NCBI GenBank assembly: GCA_039602395.1
Contig: JBCNJP010000006.1
Coordinates: 55,641,502-55,705,501, forward strand
Direction: 5' to 3'
Length of the DNA: 64,000 nt
From: Deinandra increscens subsp. villosa
Lineage: Eukaryota; Streptophyta; Magnoliopsida; Asterales; Asteraceae
The notes beneath the pieces were generated by a model. That model did no database searches. It was not told the DNA's origin and saw only the letters and a program-made list of their open reading frames with translations. Shown here piece by piece: positions 10,804-20,772 of this stretch (positions are counted from its first letter, which is position 1; each line of letters begins with the position of its first letter). A program made the translations under genes and the position numbers.

Positions 10804-12463
10804 ATGTCGGAATTTCACGCGTTTGCTGCAATGCAAAGTGCCATGCAAACCATGCTGAAATTTGACAATGAAATCGGAACAAGTCAGAAAGTTCCCAAAT
10901 TGTTGAAGCTTGAAGATTACCAAAATTGGAAGAAACGATTTTCTGCTTACATAAGCACGAATGATATCGATTTGTGGATCTCGCTCAAGAAACTTTATCA
11001 ACACCCAACTGATGCGGGAGATTTCAAAGAAGTTCATACCTTTGATCTTGCTGAAAGAAAATCATATGAGCTTGAACAAAAAGCTTATGGTTATCTTACG
11101 ATGGCATTACCTACTGAGTTGCTTCATCAATTTAGCACTTGCAAGAAATATAAGCAATTGTGGGATGCTTTATCAGCGAGATGTGAGGGTAATGATGACT
11201 ACACGAAGAGTCGAAAGAAGGTTTTGAACAAAGAGTTTGATAATTTCCAGAATTATGACAATGAAAATATTACTGCTCTTGTTTCAAGGCTGTCACATTT
11301 AATTAGTGAGTTAAAGGTTGTTGGAATTGAGAAAACTGATGTGGATTTGAAAGAAAAGATTTTGGAAGCTTTGCCAGAGAAATGGGAAATTATGTTTTGC
11401 TACTCACGCATGACAAGGATTATTCTACAATAACATTTCATGAGCTTACTAGAAAACTTCATGCTCGAGAAATGGAAATGTTAAACTCAAAGAAGTCAAC
11501 TGCTACTTTGCAAAATCCTGAATTGTATCATGGTGAGAATAGTGCAAGCATGAGTGCAATGTCTAAGCCAAATCTGAATACAAATCAGAATACAGCACCA
11601 AGTGTTGCTTTTATAGCTGGAGTTTCAGGAAATTCTGATAATAGTTCTTCAAGGGGTTGCAATTTCACACTTCCAAATTTTTCAAGTCAGAATGCTTTTT
11701 CAGCTGAATCAACAGATAATTGTGCTAAAATGATTTATGCATTGATTTCATCATCTTTTGGTTTTATTCTCAAGAATGTTGCTGATGCAAAGTTAACTAG
11801 CGAGGATCTTGATGCTCTTGATGATGATCAACTAACTGAATTGGATATATCTTGGCAATGTGCTATGTTATGTCAAAGATCTAAGAGATTCTTTAAGAAA
11901 CATGGAAGGAATCTTTCTGGTGATAAACTGGGTTTTGACAAGTCAAATTTAAAGTGTTATAAGTGTTCACAGCTTGGACATTTTGCTAAAGATTGTCAAC
12001 AAGCACATGCAAATAAATCTGGTGTTCCTCAATCACCAAAGCCTGGTTTTACTCAACCATCTACTAGTAACACTAGCAAGTCTATAGCTTTGACAACACA
12101 ACATGATGGTGTTTATGATTGGGGTCCACAATTTGGTTATGATTCATCAGCCTTGATTGTCACTCATGTTCAGTCAGATGATTCATATTCAGATACTAGT
12201 TCCGATACTAGTTCAATTCCAAGTTCTTATGAATCTGCTGAGAACTTGGAGAGTCTGATGAAAGAAAATGCTTTGTTGATGAATAAAGTTCAACAACTGA
12301 CTGAGGCATTTGATGTGATTAATTCAGAGTTGAAGATTTCTAAAGACCATGAAAAGGAGTTGACATTGAAGAATGAGTGTTTGACTACTGAAATCAAAAC
12401 ATTAAATGAAGTTTTAAAAGTTTTAAAACAAGACAAAAAGGATGTTGAAACTGCAAAAGCTAT
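10804..12463 (+). pseudogene. Gag of the copia-like element, N-terminal part (frameshifted, interrupted)
   Basis: The ATG at 10804 opens a copia-type gag (UBN2-like): KLEDYQNWKKRF, then QLWDALSARCEG and VSRLSHLISELK. A one-base frame change near 11390-11405 ends the first frame at 11433; the protein continues in another frame from 11382 (DYSTITFHELTRKLHAREME). A zinc knuckle CYKCSQLGHFAKDC follows at about 11956-11997, then an acidic Ser-rich linker and the start of a long coiled coil. The frame is cut at 12463 by the nested Tat-type element and resumes at 21617. The role is capsid-like: binding and packaging of element RNA. Confidence 0.88.
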
Positions 12464-13302
12464 TGTTAGGGCTGATAATCCGGGATCCTGGCGGCAGCTC
12501 AAATGGTTTGGTACCCTTATGCAAGTTCAGGATCCTGGCAGGTTCGAGCATCCTGAATTACAGTTATCAACTAACCCGTTTGTTTTTCCCATGTGTCTTA
12601 TTAATTGCAGGGTCAAAGAAACGTGTAGACAAGCCTAAAGACTCGGACAAATGATATAGAACGTGGACTAAGTGGTCCACAACGTTCATATTGGCTTAGT
12701 TGGGAGAATCCCTAAAATACAGGACAATTGGTTATATTATTTCAGGATGCTCGCCAGAAGCTCAAAGGATCCTGAACTACAGTTATCGACTAACCGTTAC
12801 AATTGTCCACGTGTCTTAATTGATTGCAGGTATTAAGGGACGTGTAAATGATGGCTAAAGACTCGGTCAAGGCTTTATGGGACGTGTTGTAACTGACTCC
12901 AACGTTCACAAAGACTTGAAGACTCAATCCCTAGTTTTTAGCCTAGTTAGTTAATGCATTTTTGACTATTTAAACGAGCTCTAGGTCATTCATTCAAGAG
13001 CACACACACACAACACACGATACTCGCTATCAAAACTCTCTGTAACACTTAGAATACGAGCTCATTTCACTTGTATCAAATACTTTCATCATATAAAAGT
13101 TTTAGGAGGCAGGTACTTTGAACCGGCCCCCGAGGTTTTTTGCTAGGCTCCTTGAGGATTCTCAAGGATTCCTGGATTTTCCCTTGTTACATCCTCGTGT
13201 CAACCTTTACATTTGCATTTTCATCTTTATTTTACATCAAACACTCTACCTCACTTACAAAGTTTGATCAACTAATTGCTTAGGCAGTTTTTGACCAAAA
13301 CA
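12464..13302 (+). repeat. 5' LTR of the Tat-type element
   Basis: TGTTAGGGCTGATAATCC to TTTTGACCAAAACA. It contains an imperfect internal duplication: a block starting at about 12549 (CATCCTGAATTACAG) is echoed from about 12767 (GGATCCTGAACTACAG), including the CATGTGTCTTA/CACGTGTCTTA and AAAGACTCGG stretches. A TATA-like CTATTTAAAC lies near 12966. Confidence 0.95.
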
Positions 13303-13305
13303 ATT

Positions 13306-13323
13306 TGGCGCCCACCGTGGGGC
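13306..13323 (+). other. Primer binding site of the Tat-type element
   Basis: TGGCGCCCACCGTGGGGC starts three bases after the LTR end, a primer site form common in Tat-lineage gypsy elements. Confidence 0.85.
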
Positions 13324-13382
13324 AAACGGTGTTTGAATTCAGCTAAGAGCCTTGATCTTCTTCCCATAATCGATTCTTGAAA

Positions 13383-15017
13383 ATGTCGAGCCAACAAAAG
13401 ATTACTTCGAAATCTGTTTCATCCACTAAACCGGCTGTCGACACTGGTATCCCCGCAATGATGAAGAAAGTGACTGGCACCGACGCTAAAAGAGTGGAAT
13501 ATCCTACTTTTCAGGGATCTCAAGGTACGTCCACTGACTCTGCTATCTCTAATAACGATCTCTATGTTTTGATCAGGCAAATGAAGTCTCATGTGGATGA
13601 GCAAGCCAAAACCAACGAGAAAATGATGAAGGAGATCTTGGAATTGAAGAAATCGAAGAGACCAGTAGAGGAAATTAGCCCTTTGATGCCAAAATCATTC
13701 GGGTTCGACTCTCCGGAAATATCGGAGCAGCCAAAAAAGAAAGCAAATCTCTCTACTGCTGTAAAGTCAGGTATTGCAACAACTACTACTGCTGGATTCT
13801 CAGGCTCTCAGCATCAGAAGACTTCCAGGGTGATAGATCTGGAATACTCTGGGTTCTACTCCGAGCAGCCCCCAGAATCTTACTACAGTAGATATGGAAG
13901 TCAGCAGCTGCAGAGATGCTCGAGTCAGCAACCAGCCGGGTTTTTAAGCCATCAAATGCCGACGGTATCAGTGCAACAACCTGTATCTCAACCACAGCGG
14001 TTTGCTGCTACGAACCTTCATGAGCCTTGGAACCAGCAGTCAGCAGCACCTACTCCTCAAATGCTTCAGGGATCATCATCTCAGCCATTCCAACAATATC
14101 GGAGCCGCTTCCGAGCTGCTCAGGATCCTCAAGGATCCTTATTTTCTTATCCTACTATCTCTGCAGGCACAATCCCAGGTTCATCTCAAGAGATGCATGA
14201 GGGAGACTTCATCCCCATGCAAGCGGGAACTACAACTGAGCCAACCGTCCTTAGAGATGCTGAATATGGACCCCAGATCCATCTCCAAACTTCCAGGGCT
14301 GGTAACAACTTTGATAATTTTTATGCTAACCCTAACCAAGGAATTGTGCAGGATGCAGGTATCAACCCGACTATCGCTAGGGAACTTCAGAGGTTAAAGG
14401 ACATGATCTCAAGTGTTCCCGGTGTTATACGTCCAATTCCTGAAGTGCCAGCAGGCAGCCACAGGGTTTCTAGATTTGCATGGCCCATTTGTGACGTAGA
14501 GATAGCAAAAAGATTTCAGACCCCCAACATGAAACTCTATGATGGGACCACAGATCCTGAGGAGCACGTGGCACAATACAGGGAACGAATGGAAATCAAC
14601 CCCATTCCTGCAAACATCAAAGAAGCTTGCTTATGCAAGGGATTTGGCTCAACATTGACAGGACCAGCCTTGAAATGGCTGCTCAGTATTCCTCCTAATA
14701 CCATTACTTCTTTTCCCCATTTAGTTAACTTGTTTAATAATCAGTTTTCTTGCAGCAGGAGCTTTGAGAAGCTCACTGGTGATTTGTACAGAATAGTTCA
14801 GAATCCTAACGAATCCCTGAGGGATTATGTGGCCAGATTCGGTCGAGAAGCTCTGGATATTCCCAACCTAGATATGGCTGCCGCTGTAGAGGCTTTCAAA
14901 ATGGGGATCAGAGGAGATTCCCGCTTATATGATGATTTGGTTATGACTCCTTGCAGGAACCTTGATGAAGTTAGAACAAGGGCATTAAGGTTCATCAGGC
15001 TAGAGGATGATAAATAG
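13383..15017 (+). CDS. Gag of the Tat-type element
   Basis: The ATG at 13383 (MSSQQKITSK) is the first in-frame start after the leader. The first two thirds are low-complexity, Ser/Gln/Pro-rich. The last third holds a Retrotrans_gag-like domain (KLYDGTTDPEEHVAQYRERM ... GPALKWLLSI ... NNQFSCSRSFEKLTGDLY ... ESLRDYVARFGREALDI). The frame ends at a UAG (15015-15017), after which the same frame continues open through the zinc knuckle and protease. This stop therefore either truncates gag or marks a regulated boundary; its downstream bases (AUC CAA) do not match a known strong readthrough context. Confidence 0.85.
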   Translation: MSSQQKITSKSVSSTKPAVDTGIPAMMKKVTGTDAKRVEYPTFQGSQGTSTDSAISNNDLYVLIRQMKSHVDEQAKTNEKMMKEILELKKSKRPVEEISPLMPKSFGFDSPEISEQPKKKANLSTAVKSGIATTTTAGFSGSQHQKTSRVIDLEYSGFYSEQPPESYYSRYGSQQLQRCSSQQPAGFLSHQMPTVSVQQPVSQPQRFAATNLHEPWNQQSAAPTPQMLQGSSSQPFQQYRSRFRAAQDPQGSLFSYPTISAGTIPGSSQEMHEGDFIPMQAGTTTEPTVLRDAEYGPQIHLQTSRAGNNFDNFYANPNQGIVQDAGINPTIARELQRLKDMISSVPGVIRPIPEVPAGSHRVSRFAWPICDVEIAKRFQTPNMKLYDGTTDPEEHVAQYRERMEINPIPANIKEACLCKGFGSTLTGPALKWLLSIPPNTITSFPHLVNLFNNQFSCSRSFEKLTGDLYRIVQNPNESLRDYVARFGREALDIPNLDMAAAVEAFKMGIRGDSRLYDDLVMTPCRNLDEVRTRALRFIRLEDDK

Positions 15018-16085
15018 ATCCAAAAAAGAGGTGACGAACCATCAGGAAGAAAGACAGATTCTCCCGGAAAACAACAACGAAACAAACCCTATTATCGAAA
15101 CGATAATCCTAGGGTTAACGAAGTTGAAGAAGAGGACGACGAAGAAAACCTCCCAAAGGTATCTGATTATTGCTTTTCAACTGACATGGGTGGTTTGTTA
15201 TGTGCCTTGCAGGATCTAGGTGATAAAGCTAGGTGGCCAAGAAAATCAGAAAAACAAGGATCATGGAAAGATAAGTCTAAATGGTGTGCCTACCACGAAG
15301 ACTTTGGGCACTTAACAGATGATTGCATAGCACTTCGGAAAGAAATCAGTTACCTGCTCAGCAAGGGGCATCTCAAGGAATTGTTCGGCAGAAAGAAGAG
15401 TAAAACTCAAGAAGCTGCTGAGCTGCCCAAAAGAGCGCAATCACCACCAGCAGATGCCAAAGTGATCAACTTCATCTCCGGAGGATCTGACATATGTGGA
15501 GCCTCTTTCTCATCAGCAAAAAGACATGCCAAGGAGGCTAAAATGGATCAAGGCAGTCGACCAAAGAAGAATGCAATATTGACAGAAGACAAAGTCATTT
15601 CTTTTGACGAAACTGATAAGCAAGACATCCAGGACCCTCATCATGACAGTCTGGTAATTACATTGTGTATTGCTAACCATTATGTTCGCAGGATCCTGAT
15701 AGACAATGGCAGTTCGGTCAACATTATCCAATTGGACGTGCTTAAGAAGATGAGCATTCCCGAAGAAGAGATAATTCCAAGATCCTCAGTGTTAGTAGGA
15801 TTTAGCGGAGAAACCAAGCATACGGTTGGAGACATCAGACTTCCTGTTTACATTGAAGGGGTCAACTCCATGCAGAAATTCTGTGTTATTGACTCCCTTC
15901 CTTGTTGCAACGTAATCTTGGGAAGGCCATGGATCCATGACATGAAAGCAGTTCCATCTACCTATCATCAATGTGTGAAGCTTCCCACACCTTGGGGAGT
16001 TGTAAGAATACTAAGTGATCAACAAGAAGCCAAAGACTGCTACACTTCTGCGATGAAGAACACCATCAAGTCAAAGCCAGCATAG
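15018..16085 (+). CDS. Zinc-knuckle and aspartic protease segment of the Tat-type element
   Basis: This is in frame with the upstream gag. An atypical zinc motif WCAYHEDFGHLTDDC is near 15280-15325, as usual for this lineage. A retropepsin-like domain follows: ILIDNGSSVNII carries the catalytic Asp in a DNGSS form, and NVILGRPWIHDM is the typical downstream flap/GRPW motif. The segment ends at UAG 16083-16085, immediately followed by CAA UUA and then the reverse transcriptase in the same frame. Confidence 0.85.
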   Translation: MQKRGDEPSGRKTDSPGKQQRNKPYYRNDNPRVNEVEEEDDEENLPKVSDYCFSTDMGGLLCALQDLGDKARWPRKSEKQGSWKDKSKWCAYHEDFGHLTDDCIALRKEISYLLSKGHLKELFGRKKSKTQEAAELPKRAQSPPADAKVINFISGGSDICGASFSSAKRHAKEAKMDQGSRPKKNAILTEDKVISFDETDKQDIQDPHHDSLVITLCIANHYVRRILIDNGSSVNIIQLDVLKKMSIPEEEIIPRSSVLVGFSGETKHTVGDIRLPVYIEGVNSMQKFCVIDSLPCCNVILGRPWIHDMKAVPSTYHQCVKLPTPWGVVRILSDQQEAKDCYTSAMKNTIKSKPA

Positions 16086-16091
16086 CAATTA
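16083..16091 (+). promoter_or_regulatory. Candidate stop-codon readthrough signal (UAG CAA UUA)
   Basis: The stop between protease and reverse transcriptase reads UAG CAA UUA, an exact fit to the UAG-CAR-YYA context that promotes readthrough in tobamoviruses and was reported for the soybean retroelement SIRE1. Codons before (from 15018) and after (to about 16630) are in the same frame, as a readthrough product requires. No experiment can be inferred from sequence alone. Confidence 0.6.
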
Positions 16092-16636
16092 AAGAAACCA
16101 GCACGAAGAATTCAGATGACGAAGGAATTGGAGACCGAAGAAGTTCAACTCAATCCTGAAGATCCTGAAGCCAAAGTGCTGGTAGGAACAAATATTCCTG
16201 AGGATACTGAGGAGCAGCTCGTGAGCCTCTTAAAGTCCAGAGTCACAACATTTGCATGGAAGCATGAAGACATGACAGGTATATCCAAAGATATTATTAC
16301 TCATAAACTTGGTATAGATGAATCTTTCAGGCCAATACATCAGAAGAGAAGAAAGTTCGCTCCTGAGAGAAACATCATAATCCAAGAAGAAGTTAACAGG
16401 CTGCTCAAGTCAAAAATGATTAGGGAAGTTAAATATCCTCGCTGGTTGGCTAATGTGGTGGTAGTCCAAAAGAAGAATGGTAAGTGGAGGGTATGTGTAG
16501 ATTACACAGACCTAAACAAGGCCTGCCCTAAAGACCCATTCCCTCTACCGCATATTGATTCTATGGTGGATGCAACTGCTGGGCATGAGATGCTAACTTT
16601 TATGGACGCATCTTCGGCTTTCAACAAATTCAAATG
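16086..16636 (+). pseudogene. Reverse transcriptase, N-terminal part (Tat-type element)
   Basis: Continues in the protease frame. Seen are the N-terminal linker (ELETEEVQLNPED), the first RT motifs (VVVQKKNGKWRVCVDYTDLN, then KACPKDPFPLPHID) and the first catalytic Asp in LTFMDASSAFNK. Just after this the frame breaks near 16630-16640: the remainder of RT continues in a different frame from 16634. The break looks like loss of a single base and would block a full polymerase from this copy. Confidence 0.85.
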
Positions 16637-19387
16637 GAACCATCAGATCAGGAAGACACAGCCTTCATGACCCCTACAGGTATTTATTGTTATATTGCAA
16701 TGCCTTTTGGTTTACGAAATGCAGGTGCCACATACCAAAGGCTAGTCAACATGATGTTTAAAGACAAGCTGGGGGACACCATGGAAGTATACATCGATGA
16801 TATGGTGGTGAAATCGAAAAAAGCGAAGGACCACCCTAGAGATCTTGAAGCTACTTTTGATATCCTGGACCAATTCAACATGAAATTGAATCCTTCCAAG
16901 TGCCATTTCGGAGTAAGAGCCGGCAAGTTTTTAGGCTTTATGGTTACTGAAAGGGGAATTGAGGCTAGCCCTGAGCAAATCCAAGCAATCATAAACCTGA
17001 AGTCTCCAACAAATGTCAAAGAAGTTCAGAGACTAACTGGCAGAGTGGCAGCGCTCAACAGGTTCATATCGAGATCGTCTGAAAAGAGCAAAGAATTCTA
17101 TGACATATTGAAGAAGAATAAAAAGTTCGAATGGGATGAGAAACATGAAGCAGCTCTGAGCTCCTTGAAAGAATATTTATCATCCGCTCCACTTCTAATG
17201 CAACCAGTCAAGGGCGAACCACTATCCCTCTATTTAGCAGTCTCAGGCAGCTCAGTAAGTGCTGTGCTTGTGAAGGATCATGAGGGGCAGCAGCATCCAG
17301 TATACTATGTAAGCAAAACATTGCTAGATGCTGAAACCAGGTATTCTTATTTAGAAAAATTAATTTTAGCCCTTGTTATGGCTTCTCAAAAGTTAAGGCA
17401 TTATTTTGAAACTCATGTTATTTATGTGAAAACTAACTATCCTATTAAGTGTGTCCTAAGAAAGCCAGAGATGTCTGGAAGAATGGCGAAATGGGCAGTT
17501 AAATTAAGTGCCTATGACATCATATATGAACCAAGAACAGCGATCAAGTCACAGGCCTTAGCAGACTTTGTGGCTGATTTCAGCAGCGACATACTGCCAG
17601 AAGTTGAACTTGAGGTCAAGCAGCTCGAAGAAGCTTCAGGCAGCTGGATACTATATACAGATGGAGCATCTAACGTTAGAGGAACGGGACTTGGTGTGCT
17701 ACTGAAATCGCCACAGGGGGACATTATCCCTCTATCTATCCATTGTGAATTCAAAGCTACTAATAACGAAGCCGAATACGAAGCCTTAATTGCAGGATTA
17801 CAACTCGCTAAAGATATGGGTATCCAACACATTCAAGTTTTTATTGATTCCTTGTTATTAACTAACCAATTTAATGGATCCTATGCAGTGAAAGGCGAAA
17901 GGCTAACCAAATATCTAGACCTTGTAAAACAATTAGCATTATCCTTTGAATATTGTAGCATATCACAGGTACCTAGAGAAGAAAACGCAGAAGCTGATGC
18001 TTTGGCAAATTTAGCATCATCTTTAAGGATCCCAGAAGGTGTCAAGATTCCTATAACTCACATCCTGACACCAGCAATTGAAGAACAAGAAGTTAATGAT
18101 GTTACAACAGATAAAGATCAAGAAATGACAGACTCTCAGGATCCTCAAGAATCCTGGACTTACCCTATCAGGAGATTTATCCAAGAAGGAGAAATCCCAA
18201 AAAACGAGAACTCCAGACTCTTCCGAACAAAGGTAATTCCATATTCAATAATAAATGGTATCTTATACAAGAAATCTCTTGCAGGACCATACTTGAGATG
18301 CCTCGAGCAGCCTGAAGCACATGCGGTACTTCAGGATATTCATGAAGGTGATTGTGGCAATCACACTGGGGGCAGATCACTCTTTTCCAAGGTATTGAGG
18401 ACAGGATACTACTGGCCTACTATGAAAAAGGATGCAATGGCCTTTGTTCAGAAGTGTGATGCATGCCAGCGGCACGGCAATATCCTCCATCAGCCTGCTG
18501 AGCCGCTTCATTCAATATCGTCTCCGTGGCCGTTCATGAAATGGGGCATGGATATAGTTGGTAAGCTGCCTGTAGCACCTGGAGGAAAAGTCTTCATGCT
18601 AGCCATGACGGACTACTTTTCTAAGTGGATCGAAGCCGAAGCCTTTGTCCAAGTTCGAGAAAAGGAAGTAATTTCCTTTATCAAAAGGAATATCTTAACA
18701 AGATTTGGAATTCCATCAGAAATAGTGTGCGACAATGGATCTCAATTTATTGGAAAAAGGACAACAAGTTTTTGTGAGGCATGGGGCATCAAGATGGTAA
18801 CTTCAACTCCCATACATCCACAAGCTAATGGCCAGGCAGAATCGAGCAATAAGATTATCATCAATAACCTCAAGAAGAAGCTAGGAGATAAAAAAGGGAA
18901 ATGGGCTGAAGAACTACCTTTCGTATTGTGGGCCGACAGAACGACCTCCAAAAATGCTACTGGTCGAACACCATTTTCCTTAGTGTTTGGCTCAGAAGCT
19001 GTAATACCCACTGAAATGGTGATGCCAACTGCCAGAACAAGCTGCCGGGATTTTGAAGCCAATAAGCAAGAGCTCCTTGAAGATCTTGAAACAGTTGACG
19101 AAATTAGAGACCTCGCAAAGTTCAGAATGGCAGCATACCAGCAAAGGATAGCCAAGTCTTACAACAGGAATCTCAGGATCAGAAGATTTCAAGTAGGAGA
19201 TCTGGTACTCAGAAAAGCTTTTCAAAATACGACCAATCCAGCACATGGGAAACTTGCGCCCAAATGGGAAGGTCCCTATTTAATAGATTCAGAAGCTGGA
19301 AAGGGAGCATATAGGTTGGCTACTATGGAAGATGAGCTGCTCCCAAGAGCTTGGAATGCAATTCACTTGAAGTTATATTTTATGTAA
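16637..19387 (+). CDS. Pol remainder: RT, RNase H, archaeal-type RNase H, integrase
   Basis: Domains in order: RT C-terminal part with MPFGLRNAGATYQRLVN and the catalytic YIDDMVV (near 16790-16810); a first RNase H domain that looks degenerate (LYLAVSGSSVSAVLV, KTNYPIKCVL); a second RNase H (YTDGASNVRGTG, NNEAEYEALIAGLQLA, VFIDSLLLTNQF, EADALANLAS) with the expected Asp-Glu-Asp-Asp set; and an integrase with HHCC zinc binding (IHEGDCGNHTGG ... CDAC) and Asp-Asp-Glu residues (GMDIVGKL, VCDNGSQF, NGQAESSNKII). The C-terminal part (FQVGDLVLRKAFQN ... APKWEGPYLI) is the GPY/F-type module. The two-RNase-H layout marks the Tat lineage. The true protein would begin upstream, across the frame break. 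Confidence 0.9.
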   Translation, partial: EPSDQEDTAFMTPTGIYCYIAMPFGLRNAGATYQRLVNMMFKDKLGDTMEVYIDDMVVKSKKAKDHPRDLEATFDILDQFNMKLNPSKCHFGVRAGKFLGFMVTERGIEASPEQIQAIINLKSPTNVKEVQRLTGRVAALNRFISRSSEKSKEFYDILKKNKKFEWDEKHEAALSSLKEYLSSAPLLMQPVKGEPLSLYLAVSGSSVSAVLVKDHEGQQHPVYYVSKTLLDAETRYSYLEKLILALVMASQKLRHYFETHVIYVKTNYPIKCVLRKPEMSGRMAKWAVKLSAYDIIYEPRTAIKSQALADFVADFSSDILPEVELEVKQLEEASGSWILYTDGASNVRGTGLGVLLKSPQGDIIPLSIHCEFKATNNEAEYEALIAGLQLAKDMGIQHIQVFIDSLLLTNQFNGSYAVKGERLTKYLDLVKQLALSFEYCSISQVPREENAEADALANLASSLRIPEGVKIPITHILTPAIEEQEVNDVTTDKDQEMTDSQDPQESWTYPIRRFIQEGEIPKNENSRLFRTKVIPYSIINGILYKKSLAGPYLRCLEQPEAHAVLQDIHEGDCGNHTGGRSLFSKVLRTGYYWPTMKKDAMAFVQKCDACQRHGNILHQPAEPLHSISSPWPFMKWGMDIVGKLPVAPGGKVFMLAMTDYFSKWIEAEAFVQVREKEVISFIKRNILTRFGIPSEIVCDNGSQFIGKRTTSFCEAWGIKMVTSTPIHPQANGQAESSNKIIINNLKKKLGDKKGKWAEELPFVLWADRTTSKNATGRTPFSLVFGSEAVIPTEMVMPTARTSCRDFEANKQELLEDLETVDEIRDLAKFRMAAYQQRIAKSYNRNLRIRRFQVGDLVLRKAFQNTTNPAHGKLAPKWEGPYLIDSEAGKGAYRLATMEDELLPRAWNAIHLKLYFM

Positions 19388-20772
19388 GTGCTTTCTAGAT
19401 CCTTTGAGCATATCAAGGAATCCTTGTCTAAACTTCAAAGACCTCAGGTATGACTTTAACCATTATTTTAATTTCATATTATTATTTTTGTGAAGTAATT
19501 ACTGACTTAAGCATCGGAGGGGTGTTAGCCAAACTAATACCCACCCCTCACCGAGCCTTGAAGAGTTTTGCAGCTGTTCGGAGCATCCTGTCATAAGTTA
19601 GAGGCTGATCACCTCTTCTAAGTCAAATGCATTCTGAATGCAATCAAAGGTTTAGGAGGTTTTCACCTTCTCGTTCACTAATGGGAATCGCCAGGAGCGC
19701 AAGACCCTCGCCAGGAGCGCACGATGGTGGCCTATGGTTCGAGGTGGTGCGACCAGTTCATCCTAGGGTGGCTGATAATTTCATCACTGTTGGCCATAGA
19801 GTGCACTTCAAAATGGGTGGCACACGTGTCATCTCGAAAAGATTCTAAGGTTTTTGGCATTTTCATGTCAACTAAGGTTTAGGAACGTTCGTGTCTCTCA
19901 AGTTTTTGGGCTTGACCCCAGTTGGCTTAGTCCCAAGTATTTTTGAGCTTGTCCTTAGAATAACACAGGTTTTTAATGTTCTCACATTAACTAAGGTTTA
20001 GGCACTTTCGTGTCTCTCAAGTTTTTGGGCTTGACCCCAGTTGGCTTAGACCCAAGACTTATAAAGCATTTCGTACCTCAGAAGACAAGGTTGGGCTTGA
20101 CCCCTGTTTGGCTTGTTCCTAAATGCTCAAGACTTATTCTCAGATTCATTGGAATTTCATCAAGTATATCTTAAGGATTCCTAAGGATCCTCATGGATCC
20201 TGACTATCTCAACGTTTGGAGTACTTTCGAACAGGTGACATTGGTAATGTATATATTACATATTTTATCACTAACTAAGTATTGGTTAGCATCATGGTTT
20301 GTTAATTTTGACAAGTTTTATAAACTTCTAAGTTTTTAAACTAAGTTATGCTACTGAGCATCCTACGGGATTCTCATTCAAATATTTTCAGAATTTACTA
20401 CATAGTCAAGATAACACAACACACCATGATGATCAAAATACTACTAGATTGTCATATATGCAGGAAATTAAAAGAAGTTGACCCCAGGTTTCGTCTTGTA
20501 AACTACAAGATCCCTCCACCCGGATCCCCGATCATTATCTGTTACACTAACATTGTTTGCAGGAAATACAAAAGAGCAATCGACAGGGTTCCGACTGAAG
20601 TATGGGGAAGACAACAACTTGGAGTTATTTATAGGGAAATCACATGAGAAGTTGTGTTGCTATCAAATCAGGAGCTAACGAGTCACCTTTGTAATTATTT
20701 CAAGAGATGACGTTGAGTTTGAATTTTTACAGCCGTCTTCTTGGTCGACAACTGTTAAAATTCAGGGGCAAT
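19388..20772 (+). repeat. 3' noncoding region of the Tat-type element with internal duplication
   Basis: No convincing frame. A unit of about 119 bp is tandemly repeated (about 19871-19989 and 19990-20106), marked by ACTAAGGTTTAGG ... TCGTGTCTCTCAAG ... GGGCTTGACCCCAGTTGG. A third shorter echo (GGGCTTGACCCCTG) follows near 20092. A CGCCAGGAGCGCA doublet occurs near 19690-19720. The polypurine tract AGGGGCAA (20764-20771) adjoins the 3' LTR. Confidence 0.75.

Noticed and set aside
19627..19848. Short frame after integrase as an envelope-like gene of the Tat-type element
   Set aside because: Only 73 codons, no transmembrane segment, and lies in a noncoding region with tandem repeats.
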